Made by a program: the position numbers and the translations under genes. The notes beneath the pieces are model-generated. The model was not told the DNA's origin and searched no databases. It worked only from the letters and a program-made list of their open reading frames with translations. Of a DNA stretch of 64,000 bases, positions 63,379 to 64,000 are shown in pieces (position 1 is the first letter of the stretch; the number at the start of each line of letters is the position of its first letter). Source of the stretch: Symbiodinium natans. Lineage: Eukaryota; Sar; Dinophyceae; Suessiales; Symbiodiniaceae. The stretch is from positions 248,001 through 312,000 of the forward strand of contig CAJNDS010002658.1 in NCBI GenBank assembly GCA_905221605.1, written 5' to 3'.

Positions 63379-64000
63379 TATGAACTAATACAGGTATGCC
63401 TTGGTATCTCCTAGGCTATTCAGAATCTTCGAGGAAATAGGGTCGAAGGACATGTGCTTGGGGGTTTTTACGCCTCGTCCGGGACTAGTGGCCACGAAAG
63501 CGCAGAGGCAAGGCCGCCGCTTGCAGGAAGGCCAGCGCTTAGGAGGGTAGGCGAGCGGAGGCAGTGGAGGGATGTGGTAGGGTAGGGAATGGATAAGGGA
63601 GGTGGTGAGGAAGGGAGAGGGGCTAAGCAGGATTGCCTCACATGGTCAAAAGGGTCGCCATGCGTTTATGCCCTTAGGCTCAGAGTTAGCTGTTGTTCAC
63701 GGTGCGAGACTTCGAAGACTTGGGAACTCAAGTGATGCAGGACATTCAACCCAGCCCTCCCCCCAAACTCCCCATCTTTCTGACAGGCACCTAAACCCTT
63801 CCGAATCCTTCCCGAAACCTTCCGAGAACCGTCCGAAAAGCTGTCCAACACATCATTGCCCCCACCTGGGGGTATGTACGGTACAGGCAGTGCCTGGTAA
63901 AGCGTAAACAAATTAGAGAAGGCTGTTTGAGGGCGAGGCTAGGGGGAGGGGGGTAGGGGGGGGGGTAGGGAGACAGGGCCCACACACCCACTTGCGCACA
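63379..64000. other. Downstream region, no gene seen
   Basis: A G/A-rich stretch (GGGAGGGGG type) occurs at both 63540-63625 and 63930-63970. No exon with reductase similarity is found, though a short final exon could be missed. Confidence 0.45.

Overview
The window reads as dinoflagellate nuclear DNA, probably from a Symbiodiniaceae-like species. This is inferred from gene features, not from a species marker. Every gene I can support lies on the + strand. Introns are numerous, and several that homology lets me place to the base start with GC or GA instead of GT, with an AG|G junction at both ends. A ribosomal protein gene is present as two tandem copies. Plant/algal-type telomeric repeats (CCCTAAA or TTTAGGG) are scattered through introns and intergenic DNA. 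I found no intact dinoflagellate spliced-leader sequence.

Layout: 0-4 kb has no gene I can name. At 4.19-5.00 kb is an enoyl-CoA hydratase/isomerase. From 6.4 to 24.2 kb lies one long methionyl-tRNA synthetase gene. It is assembled from many short exons that run in the correct order from an EF1B/GST-like N-terminal domain, through a split HIGH motif and a split KMSKS motif, to a lysine-rich C-terminus. One of its introns (9,904-19,972) holds a complete renalase-type flavoprotein gene on the same strand. The first intron of that renalase holds a 6.7-kb tyrosine-recombinase retrotransposon of DIRS/Ngaro type (11,281-18,012) with intact split direct repeats, so the locus is nested three deep.

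At 24.5-26.0 kb are two ribosomal protein eL36 copies whose identity stops at the coding borders. They are followed by a phytanoyl-CoA dioxygenase-like gene (26.4-27.5 kb), a weak gene candidate with a Cdc37-like N-terminal motif (about 28 kb), a multi-pass YrhK-like membrane protein (29.6-31.5 kb) and a fucosyltransferase-like glycosyltransferase (about 32.8-34.4 kb). The stretch 34.5-45.3 kb is gene-poor. It holds telomeric tracts, compound microsatellites, a 277-bp satellite array, an AT-rich island and a tiny perfect-inverted-repeat element.

At 45.4-48.9 kb is a Spinster-type major facilitator transporter with a very long GAA tract in an intron. At 50.0-52.0 kb is a SAM-dependent methyltransferase. 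The right end (54.7-63.4 kb) is a cytochrome P450 followed on the same strand, with no recognisable gene boundary, by flavodoxin, FAD and NADPH domains. This suggests a self-sufficient P450-reductase fusion resembling P450 BM3/CYP505. Many exons of the methyltransferase, P450-reductase and renalase genes are small islands bounded on one or both sides by telomeric repeats.

The host genes are ordinary housekeeping and lipid/xenobiotic enzymes and do not form a pathway. The distinctive features are the nested architecture, the non-canonical introns and the use of telomeric repeats as intron filler. Exon borders away from conserved motifs are approximate because no transcript data were available.
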